Source of the DNA: Turritopsis dohrnii
Taxonomy: Eukaryota; Cnidaria; Hydrozoa; Anthoathecata; Oceaniidae
Length of the DNA: 64,000 nt
Direction of reading: 5' to 3'
Assembly: GCA_027922465.2 (NCBI GenBank)
Contig: BQMF02000174.1
Coordinates: 558,001 to 622,000, forward strand
Shown here: positions 33,726-44,310 of the stretch, piece by piece
How the letters are laid out: each line of letters opens with the position of its first letter
Position numbering within the stretch: position 1 is the first letter of the stretch
Notes under the pieces: model-generated
The model's database searches: none
The model's input: the letters and a program-made list of their open reading frames with translations, nothing else
Told to the model about the DNA's origin: nothing
Position numbers and translations under genes: made by a program

Positions 33726-35100
33726 GGTGTTGATTTCAAATTTGACAGTCATTTTGTCAGAATTGACTAAAATTGGACAATTTGGGCCAAATTTGGACCA
33801 AATATCGAAAGTTCTTCAAATTTCATGAAATTTTGCATGGATTACAATTGAAAGGTGCTGATTTCAAATTTGACAGTCATTTTGTCAGATTTGACTAAAA
33901 TTGGACAATTTGGGCCAAATTTGGACCAAATTTCGAAATGTCTTCAAATTTCCTGAAATTTTGCATGGATTACAATTGAAAGGTGCTGATTTCAAATTTG
34001 ACAGTCATTTTGTCAGAATTGACTAAAATTGGACAATTGGAGCCAAATTTGGACCAAATTTCGAAAGTTCTTCAAATTTCATGAAATTTTGCATGGATTA
34101 CAATTGAAAGGTGCTGATTTCAATTCTGACAATCATTTTGTCAGATTTGACTAAAATTGGACAATTTGGGCCAAATTTGGACCAAATTTCGAAAGTTCTT
34201 CAAATTTCATGAAATTTTGCATGGATTACAATTGAAAGGTGCTGATTTCAAATTTGGCAGTCATTTTGTCAGAATTGACTAAAATTGGACAATTGGGGCC
34301 AAATTTGGACCAAATTTCGAAAGTTCTTCAAATTTCATGAAATTTGCATGGATTACAATTGAAAGGTGCTGATTTCAAATTTGACAGTCATTTTGTCAGA
34401 ATTGACTAAAATTGGACAATTTGGGCCAAATTTGAACCAAATTTCGAAAGTTCTTCAAATTTCATGAAATTTTGCATGGATTACAATTGAAAGGTGCTGA
34501 TTTCAAATTTGACAGTCATTTTGTCAGAATTGACTAAAATTGGACAATTGGAGCCAAATTTGGACCAAATTTCGAAAGTTCTTCAAATTTCATGAAATTT
34601 TGCATGTATTACAATTGAAAGGTGCTGATTTCAATTCTGACAATCATTTTGTCAGATTTGACTAAAATTGGACAATTTGGGCCAAATTTGGACCAAATTT
34701 CGAAAGTTCTTCAAATTTCATGAAATTTTGCATGGATTACAATTGAAAGGTGCTGATTTCAAATTTGGCAGTCATTTTGTCAGAATTGACTAAAATTGGA
34801 CAATTGGGGCCAAATTTGGACCAAATTTCGAAAGTTCTTCAAATTTCATGAAATTTGCATGGATTACAATTGAAAGGTGCTGATTTCAAATTTGACAGTC
34901 ATTTTGTCAGAATTGACTAAAATTGGACAATTTGGGCAAAATTTGGACCAAATTTCGAAAGTTCTTCAAATTTCATGAAATTTTGCATGTATTACAATTG
35001 AAAGGTGCTGATTTCAAATTTGACAGTCATTTTCTAAAATTGAACAATTTGGGCCAAATTTGGACCAAATTTTGAAAAATCTTCAATTTTCATGAATAAA
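33726..35100 (+). repeat. 128-bp satellite, 11 units with four-unit higher-order period
   Basis: Units start (GGTGCTGATTTCAA) at 33726, 33854, 33982, 34110, 34238, 34365, 34493, 34621, 34749, 34876 and 35004. Unit variants repeat in order: GGAGCC type, CAATTCTGACAATC type, TTTGGCAGTC type with a one-base-shorter GAAATTTGCATGG, then a TTTGGGC type. Thus 33982-34492 is duplicated as 34493-35003, a 511-bp higher-order unit. Confidence 0.95.
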
Positions 35101-35756
35101 CATCATGCACAAGGTATTGGTGAACTGTTTTTCTGGCCCCGAAACATCATAGTGAATTGCAAAGCTGTCAAGATTAAGTTAAATAAATTAAAGAAGGGAG
35201 TAATTTGATGAATTCCAGACTGTATCAAATTATTAGTCAGTGTATAAGTCATTCAGATATCTTGAAAATTAGCCTAAAGCAATTTTCTCAAGGGCTGATG
35301 CGGAAATTGTTCAAGCCTAATGGCTTCTAGTTAATTTTGATCTACAGGTACTTTCGATGTTCACACTGTGTTAAGGAAAAAGATAACAAAATCAAAATTT
35401 TTTTATAAGTGACTCAAAGTGACTTGAAGTGTAAGGAAATGACAAGTTTTATTGTTAAGAAAAAAAATTTACTGCTGCTTCTGCTGCGTAGCAGAAAGCG
35501 GAAATCACAGAGGAAAAACGTGAACAAAGAAAGAGAAGGTCATGGGTTCCCCTGTTCCCTGTCTTGTCAAACACACATAGGTATTTTTCTTCTTCGATCG
35601 ATAGTCTTTTTTGTTTGTCTGCCATTTTTATTTTTACTCTCTCATCAACACACGTCTTTCCTTTCATATGAAAAATTCTTACATCTTCATTAATCAAAAT
35701 TTAACTCTCATTGAGGACATTTTGTCGGTTTCCTTTGAAGATTACAGAAATCATTC

Positions 35757-35830
35757 TTATCTCATCGTTAGCCGAAAAAAAAAATATCAAAAAAATTTGA
35801 TTTCAAAAAATCGGCTAACGATGAGATAAC
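35757..35830. repeat. Hairpin of the Harbinger-like end
   Basis: TTATCTCATCGTTAGCCGA pairs with TCGGCTAACGATGAGATAA across a ~35-base A/T loop. The stem contains the same CTAACGATGAGATAA word found in the left TIR of the enclosing element. Confidence 0.85.
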
Positions 35831-35999
35831 GATGAGCTGAAGAAAAAGTTAAGCAGGTACTTTCACGTTCACACTATGAGATAAGGAAAAGCCTCATCAT
35901 GCGCACTGTGCTTATCACATCGTTAGCGCGCAGTGTGATTGGAGAAATACGCCTTGAAAGTTGACATTTTGATACACACTGTAGTTGCTATTGAAATAC

Positions 36000-36900
36000 T
36001 TGAGAGTGCACCTGGTGATTGGCGATTGTGACGATTAATTCTTTTTTGTCGTCGTATTGTCGTAATCGCCAGGTCTGAACCAAGGCTTTATAGGCCAGTC
36101 ATAATTGGTTGGTTAACTTAAGAAGCAAACATTATTCTTTATTTTTACTTCTTTTCAAACCAAAAATATATATTAAATCTTTACAGTTGCAACATTATAT
36201 TCTACAAAGTTTAAAAATTACCAACATAGAAATAAATTATATATTCTAAAATTCCAACATAACAAAAATATGGGATATGTTTTATTATTAGAGGATCAGT
36301 TAGAAAACCGAGTATTTGTTGATAAACCACGTGATCAGTTGCAAGTCATCGCATCTCCCGGAAGCTGTGAAAGTGAAATGGATGTCTGGTCATTTGAACA
36401 AAAGTTTAACGTATTCGAAATTTCTACCCTACTTCGCAATGCTGTTGTACAGCAACAACAACCAAATTCACGATAATTTCTTCAATATAAAAGGTTTTTA
36501 ACTACTGACTGCATGCATTGAGTCCTCCGGCTATTGCTTTTAGACATATCCAAAATTTGTGTGCCCGTAGCATGGCATCAAAATATTTAGTTGAAAATGA
36601 GGGCCGCCGATATTAGTTGAGTTTTGCTTCCAACACCTACTTATATCCTGACCCTGGATCCTGAAGAAGTAGTAAAAAAATTGTTTTTGTGTGCTCTAAC
36701 TCTTTGCTGTTATACCTTATCAGGTATTTTTTCAGCTCCTACGATTTTTGTTTTGTTTGCAAAAAAAGAAATAAAAAAATGAACGTTTATCAGCGTGTGG
36801 ACATTGTTGCTAACCGTCACGAATACCTAATACCGAATACCTAGTCCTATTTTAGGTTTTAGATTACTTTTTGAGTTTGGTCCAAGTTCTATCTTTACTG
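36000..36900. other. Spacer with a small palindrome
   Basis: At about 36010-36078 CCTGGTGATTGGCGATTGTG pairs imperfectly with a right arm ending in ATCGCCAGG, next to a Harbinger-like end phrase (GAACCAAGGCTTTA, 36078-36092). The rest is AT-rich without a supported gene. Confidence 0.5.
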
Positions 36901-37487
36901 CCATCATAGTTACTCGGAATAAACCCTGGTTAGGAAACTCCCGTGGCTTTTCGCCCTGTTCGGCAAAATATGTTTTGATCTTATTTTGTTGCAATCACGT
37001 GACATTGATGGTGCACTTAAAAATTTTCTAACGTGATGGCTGGTGCTGTGGTGAATGATTATCTTTTTGGTGATGACTTAGAGGCAGTTATGAACGCATT
37101 AGAGGAGGATGTAGATTTGCAAGAGGAATTTTTAAATACAGCAAACAATGTAAGTGATTAGTTGTACCTAAGATGATGGAACTCAACTTAAACTGGCTCA
37201 AAAAATTATCTACTGCATTCTTTTATATTATTATTTTTCTGACTTTGTTTTAGATTGAAGATGGAAAGTTTGTGTGTAATATTTGTGAAAAAGTATGTAA
37301 CGGCAAAGGATGGCTTACTCGCCATATGAAAAAACATTCAGCTACTGTGAAAAATGAAAGAGTCGTACAATGTTTAACACAAGAACATATTTTTAATATA
37401 TTATCAGAAGAAAAGGTGAAAGTCGAAAATAACAGCTGCTATAATACTGATTTATGTACGAAACTTAAAGAAACGAAAATTGAAGGA

Positions 37488-37615
37488 GATGATATGTGGT
37501 TAATAGCATTAGACTTGTGGTCTGCATTCCAAAAACCGTATGAAAATTGTTGATGATATGTGGTTAATAGCATTAGACTTGTGGTCTGCATTCCAAAAAC
37601 CGTATGAAAATTGTT
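37488..37615 (+). repeat. 64-bp tandem duplication
   Basis: GATGATATGTGGTTAATAGC… to …CCGTATGAAAATTGTT occurs twice head-to-tail without change, so it is recent. It breaks the C2H2 gene frame. Confidence 0.97.
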
Positions 37616-38002
37616 AAAAAACAAAGACGCGGAAAACTTTTATAGCACAAGAATTTTTATCCATCTACCCAGATCATATGGCAACAATTTTGCTTTGTAA
37701 ACTAAAGCTTGGTTCTCACTAGGCGATAAGAGCGCGCTAACCACAGTGCGCATGATGCGCCTTGTTCTTAGCGCCTAGTGAGAACATACAAGTACCTGCT
37801 TAGCGCCTTCTTATCCCCTTTTTTGAAATCAAAAAATTTTGATATTTTTTCTGTGCGATAACAGCGCGCTTAACTCACTTTTGTAAACTTCAAAGGAAAA
37901 CCGACGAAAACATACTCAAAGTGAGCTTTTTTCCTTGTTGTAATTAGATTTACAGCAGAATCTTATGTAGAAACTGTGTTGAAGAAAAAATAAAAAATAA
38001 AA

Positions 38003-39072
38003 CTGTCAGATAAAATAAAAAAGTTAACATTAAAAGAAGAGGAATTACTTGCTATTCAAGTTCAAAGTTACCCTTGCTTATTCGATAAAAGCGACAAAGG
38101 ATATAAAGAAAAAGATTGTGTGTCAAATGCATGGCAAGAAGTTGCAAATTCACTAGAGTTTCTTGAAAATGGTAAGGTGTATTTTACCATCATATACCAT
38201 AATTTTCTCAGCAAAAAATTGCACGGAGCTTTTTTTTATTATTTCTAGGAAATACGGCCAAGATCTGTTTCGAAAGACTGCGTAAGCGTTACAACAAGAA
38301 AAAGAATACATCCAAAAAGTCGAAGAAATCAGGGATGTCAGCTCAAGAAGGTGAAAAAGCTGACAAAGCATTAAACCAATATAAATTTTTATTTTGGTTA
38401 GACAATTTTACTTTTATTCGGGAGGGACGAACAAATGTAACAGTTGACGAGTCGGAGCTGACTGATTCGGAAGTGGGGATGGATGGTGCAGAAATCGAGG
38501 CCAGTGACGAGGAAAACGGAGAAGGGTTCAGTGAAAACGGAATGGAAAATAATTTCAGTGATGGCGACGAAGAAAGTTTTGACAGCAGCAGAGCAAGTTC
38601 TACCCTGAAGTCCCCTAATGTTGTACCAGGAAATGAAAAGACTTCATTGAAAAGGAGGGCCGCAAATGCAAACCAGTCCAAGCAGCACAAAAAACACGCT
38701 GAAAATGGACCCAGAAAAAATAAAATATCAAAGAGCGAGTACCTTGATGACATGGAAATAAGTCTGATTAGAGATTTGAGCAAATCAATGAAAAACAAAG
38801 ATGCAAAGGAGCCTGATGATGTAGACACATATGTCAGATCACTTGCAGTCGACTTAAGAAAATTGCCAGAGAGAGCATATTTGATGGCCAAACACGAGAT
38901 ACAAGGAATTGTTTTTAAGTATCAAATTGCCCAATTTGGTCCTGCGCAGGAAATCACCATGCAACGTTTTGCCAATAACAACAATCACAATAACAATAGC
39001 AATAACATACCGGCTGGAAACACAATAAATCAAAATAACGCTGGATATTATTCCACACTCATGAACAATTGA
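38003..39072 (+). CDS. Harbinger accessory protein with MADF domain
   Basis: Exon 1 is 38003-38171, exon 2 38249-39072. The junction GAAAATG|GTAAGG…TTTCTAG|GAAAT joins in phase. The joined MADF domain reads ELLAIQVQSYPCLFDKSDKG … VSNAWQEVANSLEF, then CFERLRKRYNKKKN and FLFWLDNFTFIREG. An acidic linker, a basic patch (KRRAANANQSKQHKKH) and a C-terminal BESS-like helix (KLPERAYLMAKHEIQGIVFKYQIAQ) and Asn-rich tail follow. In Harbingers the second protein binds the TIRs and brings the transposase into the nucleus. No ATG exists in frame before the domain; CTG at 38003, followed by SDKIKKL, looks like a mutated ATG, so translation may be lost. Confidence 0.8.
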
Positions 39073-39217
39073 AATAACGTGTAATTTAACCTGTAATAAG
39101 ATGTAATAAAAGTAGTTATATACACAGCTTTTAAAATACATACAGGTCTGCATACGTGTACCTTTTCAACATATTATAAAGTTTCTTTTATGATAATTGT
39201 CTTTAAACTATAGAAGT

Positions 39218-40246
39218 CTAACTAAGGTTAAAAGCATAATGACTTGTTCTTCGTACGTAATCTAGTTGCCATGGAACAGAACCTTCTTCACTGTTAACAT
39301 AGTTAGTGAGAGATTCCCTGACAGCAATAGCATCTTTACTATACCGGGACCCTCGAACCGGATTGATCTTCGGAAATACATTTTCCTTTTTTGACCTCCA
39401 CTCACCCTCTTTAATCGATCCATCTTTGCTTTCAGAATCGACGAATCCCGCTGGGGTATACATGGCATTGTCTGTCTGCCTCAAGTAATTGTGGAGAGCC
39501 AGACAAGCTAAAACATAATTTTCCACATTTTTAATGGCTGCTCTAATAGGCTTGTGAAAGATTCTCCATCTAGCACTTAAGATACCAAATGCGTTTTCAA
39601 TGACCCTTCTAGCTCTGGAGTGTCTATAATTGTAGACCTTTTTATCTTCAGATCTACGACGTTTGGGAAATTCCAGGAATTTTCAAAACCTTCTGCAATT
39701 TTAATCCATTCTTCTTCAGAGCTTGGGATACGTAAATACGTTTCCTTCAGTTGGTTGTAAATTGCAGCACATGTCTCGGATATGATGTTTGACATCGACG
39801 ATTTTCCGATTCTAAATGAGAAACTAAGACACTGTTGTGAGCTCCCAGTTGCGAGATATCGAAGGGTAACAACCAAACGTTGCTCTGCTGAGATGTGTAG
39901 TTTGTTCTGCTATAACAGGTCCAACCAATGACAATAAATGTTCGAAACGATTTGGTGACATACGTATGTACCTTAAATGAAATTCTAACTATTTCAAAAA
40001 GGAAAAACAAAATTCAACTTATTAGCACTAATTAGTTTTAATTACCTGAAGAAGTATTCTCTATCAGAGAGCTTCAGCTCCAAAAATAAACGATGGTAGC
40101 TACTCTCCTAATTCCTTTCTCTTTCGAAATATCTCTCTTGTCTGAAACCTCTCGTTAAATTTTGTTGTTTTCCGAAGTTTCTGGCGTCGGTGTCTTCTTC
40201 TTCTAAGCAGGAGCAACAACAACAATTTTTTATTGATTGCTGCCAT
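39218..40246 (-). pseudogene. Harbinger transposase, internally deleted
   Basis: Exon 1 (40246-40046) begins MAAINKKLLLLLLLRRRRHR, the Arg-rich start typical of the family, and has a stop in its second half. Exon 2 (from 39971, acceptor TTTAAG) gives MSPNRFEHLLSLVGPVIAEQ, then, after a frame break, TLRYLATGSSQQCLSFSFRI, IGKSSMSNIISETCAAIY and EEEWIKIAEGFENSWNFPN. It then jumps directly to YNYRHSRARRVIENAFGIL and the C-terminal LACLALHNYLRQTD. The stretch that should carry the catalytic Asp residues and Glu (following WNFPxCxGAxDG) is missing. So it cannot cut DNA. Confidence 0.9.
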
Positions 40247-41049
40247 TTTACTTTTTTTCTACTATTTCTTCACGTGCGCTAGGTAAAAAGAGCTAAACTT
40301 TGTTCTAGTGAGAACATCTGTTAAAAATCAGAGTACCTGTAGAGCGAATTGAAAAACGAGCTAAGAAATCAAGCGCACTGTGGTTAGCGCGCTCTTATCG
40401 CCTAGTGAGAACCAAGCTTTACGGACAGATTGTTGCATCTATCAAAAGGAGATACAGAATGTAAGACATCTGAATCAACAACCGATTTATCTGAAAAAGA
40501 GACACATGGCTTGTATTACATCACAGGATATATAATGCATAAACTTTATAAAAAAATGAAACACTCCCCCAAATGGAATACTAGCACAAATCAACAAATA
40601 ATGTCACTATTAAATGCAACCAAATTACATCCTGAGGAAACAAAAGAAAAACCAAAATCTGAAGTCGAAATAGCAAAACATATCTCAAAAGATGTACTTT
40701 ATAGTGTTATCAATTTGTTTGTCAGGATACGCTCATTTACACATGCCAAAAACATCGTACAAAAGTTTAAAAGAACACAACAAACTGCAAAGGACAAAGC
40801 TCTCCGGAAAAACATTAAATGTTCATGTGTTGAAGAAAAATAACAAATTTTGATAATGATATGTAATGTTATAATCTATTTACTAATTTCAGATCACCCA
40901 CATATTACAGTGAAAATCTTGCAAAATTTGTTTGGATTTTTCCTCATTTTTCAATGTTTTTATCTTTCATTTCTGAGAAGTTTGGTTATCTGGAATAGGT
41001 ATAAGTAAAAGTAAAGATTATACAGTAATGGATTTTGTTCATATTTTAT

Positions 41050-42185
41050 TCAACGAGCTTTATGCTTTGGTAATATTGTATTATCAATCTCAACCCAACT
41101 TTTTCGTTTATCATATCTTCCTCTTGTATTACCACTGCTGCACGAAATACTTTTTTGTATGCGAATTGAGTTATCATTATATCCAAACATCTGTAAGTCT
41201 GGATTATCTGAGCGTCGGCCTATTTGTCGCTGATTGCCTGAGTGTCTGTACATTTCCAAACAACTAAAGGGTACATTTTCATCTAAAAGTGGGTCATGCA
41301 CTCTAGGTACTGAATGTCTAATGATATTTTTATTACTACTGTTGGTATATTTAATTCCCTTGCAGACAGTGTGACTTGTAATTTGTGATACTAAATCAAT
41401 GATATTGACATTCCGAATTGATCGTTTACACTTTCGGTACAGAATGTGAGTTTCAGGAAGAAACCAAGCAAACATTGAAATTGTAAATCCCATACTATCA
41501 TCTACAACTACTTCAAACTGTGGCAAACTCAAAGAATCAGAAGAATACAATTGAATTAAAATGCTATCTTCTAATCTAGTTAATTTCCATGCCTGTAGTG
41601 TTTTCAATTTCTGAACTCTACTACAAAATTCTCCAAAATCAACATATACAAGTGATTCCTAGACAGCATCATGAAGTTTATCATTAACAATACTTCTGTA
41701 TGGTCTGTTAGGTCTAGGCTTTGTGGTAATACTTTTCTCATACATGTTCAAAGAAGGCAATGCTCCAAAAACTGGTTTCTTTTTCACCATTTTCTCTGAA
41801 TAAACTAAATGTAAAACTACATACAGTATACTGGGAAAGGTGGTTCAACTGTTTAACAATAATGACTGCATTTGTTTACTTTCACCTTATGTATGCATAA
41901 TGTGAAATTTATAAGCAAAGCAATATTCATTCTAATTAATCTGAAATACCTACATGACTCTATATCTTTTGCCAAGAAATGTTTTTCGCAGGTATAAACA
42001 GAATCATTTTCAATTTGCTTCTTGAAGGCTTTATCCACAGTTCGTGTCTTTGTAATTACAGACAACCATGCCTCTCTCCATTTTTTGTATTCTTCGTTCT
42101 TAGCTGCAGGTAATTTAAAAATACCAATTCCTTTTGTTCTTCTGCAGCTCCCACAACCAAACACAGAACAATTCACTCCTGGCAT
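41050..42185 (-). pseudogene. THAP-domain gene of the two-gene element
   Basis: Exon 1 (42185 to about 41954) encodes [20 protein letters not shown] … [14 protein letters not shown]. The C-x4-C and later C-x2-H pairs and the central W are those of the THAP zinc finger, a sequence-specific DNA-binding fold. Exon 2 (acceptor TTATTCAG at 41796) opens with KKKPVFGALPSLNMYEKSI, a phrase often found after THAP domains. It has a TAG at 41661-41659, then continues to 41050 without a recognised domain. The donor/acceptor phase I infer gives a further stop at the junction, so the gene is probably dead. It faces the C2H2 gene. Confidence 0.8.
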
Positions 42186-42339
42186 GTTTAGTGTGTATGG
42201 GAACCATTTTCCTTTCTGTGTGCACCGTTAATATCACGTGATCATAAATAATGCGGATCAAAACATTGAACGATAGTGGCGCGAGTTTCCTAACCAGGGT
42301 TTATTCCGAGTAACTATGCTGCCATGGAGGAATTAATTT

Positions 42340-42715
42340 ATAAGTTTATATATATAAACAGTTTTTTTTTTTTTTTCTAGTATTCGGTTCTAACCTCAAT
42401 TTGGTCTTATACATCGGTTAACATCACGTTAGTCCTTAGGTTTAGTCATGTACCATTTCCTAGTTTTATTAAATTCAATCGACATTCTTTTTGGTTTACG
42501 ACTATCTGGGCCTTCTACTCTACCTTCACCTTATCCACACCTAGCCACGTCCTATACTACGACTGTCTCTCTAATTTCTGCCAGTATTTTTTTTAATATA
42601 CAATATTTTTTTAGACGCTACATATACATAATTTTCTCAATTTCCAGGTGAAGAGTCAAATGTAAAATTTTGGAGATACTGTGAAATATATCATTATTAT
42701 TATTATTATAATACC
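42340..42715 (+). mobile_element. LINE 3' end with (ATT)n tail
   Basis: The segment around 42600-42715 (TTTTTAGACGCTACATATA, then TCAAATGTAAAATTTTGGA, then ATCATTATTATTATTAT) repeats the 3' untranslated region and microsatellite tail of the LINE at 55.9-56.7 kb. No RT is left here, so this is a heavily 5'-truncated copy; its 5' edge is uncertain. Confidence 0.75.
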
Positions 42716-42719
42716 TAAG

Positions 42720-43598
42720 AAACATCAAAAGGTACCGTGATGAGGGATACGAGATTTTCTACCAAGATGAAACCCGGTGTAATCAAAACCACACAGCCGA
42801 GTACATCTGGCAGGAAGATTGCACTGACGAAAACCCACTCTTATCAGGCATTTTACACAAAGGTGGCCTCAAAGTTCCCTCTGGTAAGGGTAAGCGATTG
42901 ATCATTAACCACTTAGGGTAAAAAAATGGTTTCTTTAAGGATTGTGGTGAATGCTTTATTGGGAAAAAAGATTCAGGGAACTATCACAGTGAGATGAATG
43001 CTGACCACTTTGAGGATTGGTTCGAGAAAAAAGTTTTCCCAAGCCTCCCAGACAAATCCGTGGTTGTCATCGATAATGCTCGATATTACTCACGCCAGAC
43101 CGAAGAGTCTAAATGCCAAACAACCGCTTGGAGATAAGCTGATATTCAAGCATGGCTAACGAAGGAAGGTATTTCACTCCAAAATCCAAAAGATACAAAA
43201 GCCATATTGCTGACAAAAAGTAAGACTGTTTTCATCCCCAAACGGTATAACTTGGAAAAAATTACAAAGACATTCTGCGATGAAAAAGGAAAAAATATTC
43301 AGATTTTGCGTCTTCCTATAGGACATTCAGAGTTAAATCCTATAGAATTGGTTGGGCGCAGGTTAAATCTGAGGTAGCGCGTAAAAACATCTCTTTCAAG
43401 ATTAAAGACGTTCAAATTCTTGTTAATCAGGCGTTGGAAAACGTCACACCTGCAAAATGGGCTAAAGTTGAGAAACACTCCATGAAAGTTGAACACGAGT
43501 TTTGGAAAATTGACTTTAATGGATGTGATATGGGTGAGCATTTTATTATTGATTTGAATGATGATTCTGACAGTGACTCGGATAGTGATTCAGACTAG
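42720..43598 (+). pseudogene. Tc1/IS630-like DDE transposase, broken
   Basis: The plus strand reads EIFYQDETRCNQNHTAEYIW (first Asp), then LSGILHKGGLKVPSGKGKRL and IINHLG. After a stop come YHSEMNADHFEDWFEKKVFP and VVVIDNARYYSRQTEESK (second Asp); after another stop and a frameshift, ILRLPIGHSELNPIELV (Glu). This is the catalytic order of the DDE superfamily II found in Tc1/mariner and IS630 relatives. The end is an unusual DSDSDSDSDSD acidic tail followed by TAG at 43596. The N-terminal DNA-binding region is missing and the gene abuts the LINE tail. Confidence 0.85.
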
Positions 43599-43794
43599 TC
43601 CATGAGCTGGGGGTGAAATGATGCTCATTTTGGCGACCAGACATATTATATACCAAATTATCAGAAATTTTATGTATAGATTACGAATTTCGATGTTAGC
43701 AAGGCTGTAAGTGTTGCGAAATATCGCTTTTTGCGCTCTTCTTCGTGGTTGCTTAAAAGAAATTGACGTTTAAAGTGTTTTGAGTTTTGCTGCA

Positions 43795-44310
43795 TTTTAA
43801 ATCATTTTTAACAATTTTATTGTATCAGATGGCCTCAATTTTCGTCAGATAGGTCCGTATTATTGTTTTTGGTTCTAAAACAAAGATTTCAATTGATATT
43901 TCATGCATTTTAGCTCTCCTCCACACGTAATTTACTGGCTTTTTGTCAATTTTAAGCATAATTTTGATCAAAAGGGCCATATTGTCTCAAACTCCAATGC
44001 AAATTGACCTAAGACTGCTCTGTCATCATTTTTAAGTACTTTGAATTAATTTTTGATAAGAGTGCACTCCCCCACTGGTCTTCTTCACGGTCGTTGAAGA
44101 AAAAGTAACATTTTAGTTCATTTGAGCTCTCCTGATTTCTATATCGTTTTGAATAGTTTTATTGTATCAGATGGGCTCGATTGTTGTGAGATTGGTCTGT
44201 ATTATGGTTTTCAGTTCTAAACAGAGATTTCAATTGATATTTCATGCATTTAGCTCTCCTCCACACGTACTTTTCTGTCTGTTTTTCAATTTTCAGGCAT
44301 ATTTTCAAAA
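43795..44310 (+). repeat. Direct duplication of ~170 bp
   Basis: About 43815-43965 and 44150-44290 share TTTCAATTGATATTTCATGC and TTTAGCTCTCCTCCACACGT with a CTGTATTAT(G/T)GTTTT lead and TTTTTCAATTTT end. The copies are separated by ~180 bp and have diverged moderately. Confidence 0.8.

Larger units (their letters stand above)
33466..35939. mobile_element. Harbinger-like TIR element filled by a satellite
   Basis: The left end (from 33466, preceded by TAA) contains TTCACACTGCGAGCTAACGA and CATAGTGCGCATGAT. The right end near 35890-35938 is the inverse with few changes. The design resembles the TIR of the Harbinger at 37706 (CAGTGCGCATGATG). No transposase remains; 33726-35100 is satellite and 35757-35830 a hairpin. 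The outermost bases of the right end are less well preserved. Confidence 0.7.
37706..40418. mobile_element. PIF/Harbinger element with perfect 46-bp TIRs
   Basis: 37706-37751 (AGCTTGGTTCTCACTAGGCG…) and 40373-40418 are exact inverted copies. The flanks are TAA (37703-37705) and TTA (40419-40421), the TWA target class of Harbinger. It holds a MADF-domain accessory gene on plus and a deleted transposase on minus, convergent, the normal two-gene Harbinger plan. Perfect TIRs argue for a young insertion, yet the transposase is deleted, so it was probably mobilised in trans. Confidence 0.95.
37036..40843 (+). pseudogene. C2H2-finger gene of the two-gene element, split by Harbinger
   Basis: Exon 1 is 37036-37149 (MAGAVVNDYLFGDDLEAVMN…, acidic) with donor GTAAGT. 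The acceptor TTTTAG leads to exon 2 at 37254, in phase, which begins IEDGKFVCNICEKVCNGKGW and has a classical C-x2-C-x12-H-x3-H finger. A 64-bp tandem duplication (37488-37615) shifts the frame. A TAA follows, and the Harbinger sits at 37706-40418. Downstream the frame resumes (40421-40843) with HGLYYITGYIMHKLYKK, a phrase like the C-terminal part of P/hAT-type transposases, then a Lys-rich end. It may be the element's transposase, but no DDE triad is visible. Confidence 0.75.
36905..42318. mobile_element. Two-gene TIR transposon (C2H2 gene + THAP gene), 7-bp TSD
   Basis: The ends are 36-bp inverted repeats beginning CATAGTTACTCGGAATAAAC. They are flanked by the identical heptamer CTGCCAT (36898-36904 and 42319-42325). 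Inside, a plus-strand gene with a C2H2 finger and a minus-strand gene with an N-terminal THAP domain converge. Subtracting the nested Harbinger leaves about 2.7 kb. THAP domains bind DNA in P-element and related transposases. A 7-bp duplication and opposite-strand THAP gene do not fit the textbook P element, so I leave the superfamily open. Both genes carry stops, so the copy is dead. Confidence 0.85.

Noticed and set aside
35409..35693. 94-codon plus frame with hydrophobic tail
   Set aside because: Lies in the right subterminal part of a Harbinger-like element; no domain and biased composition.
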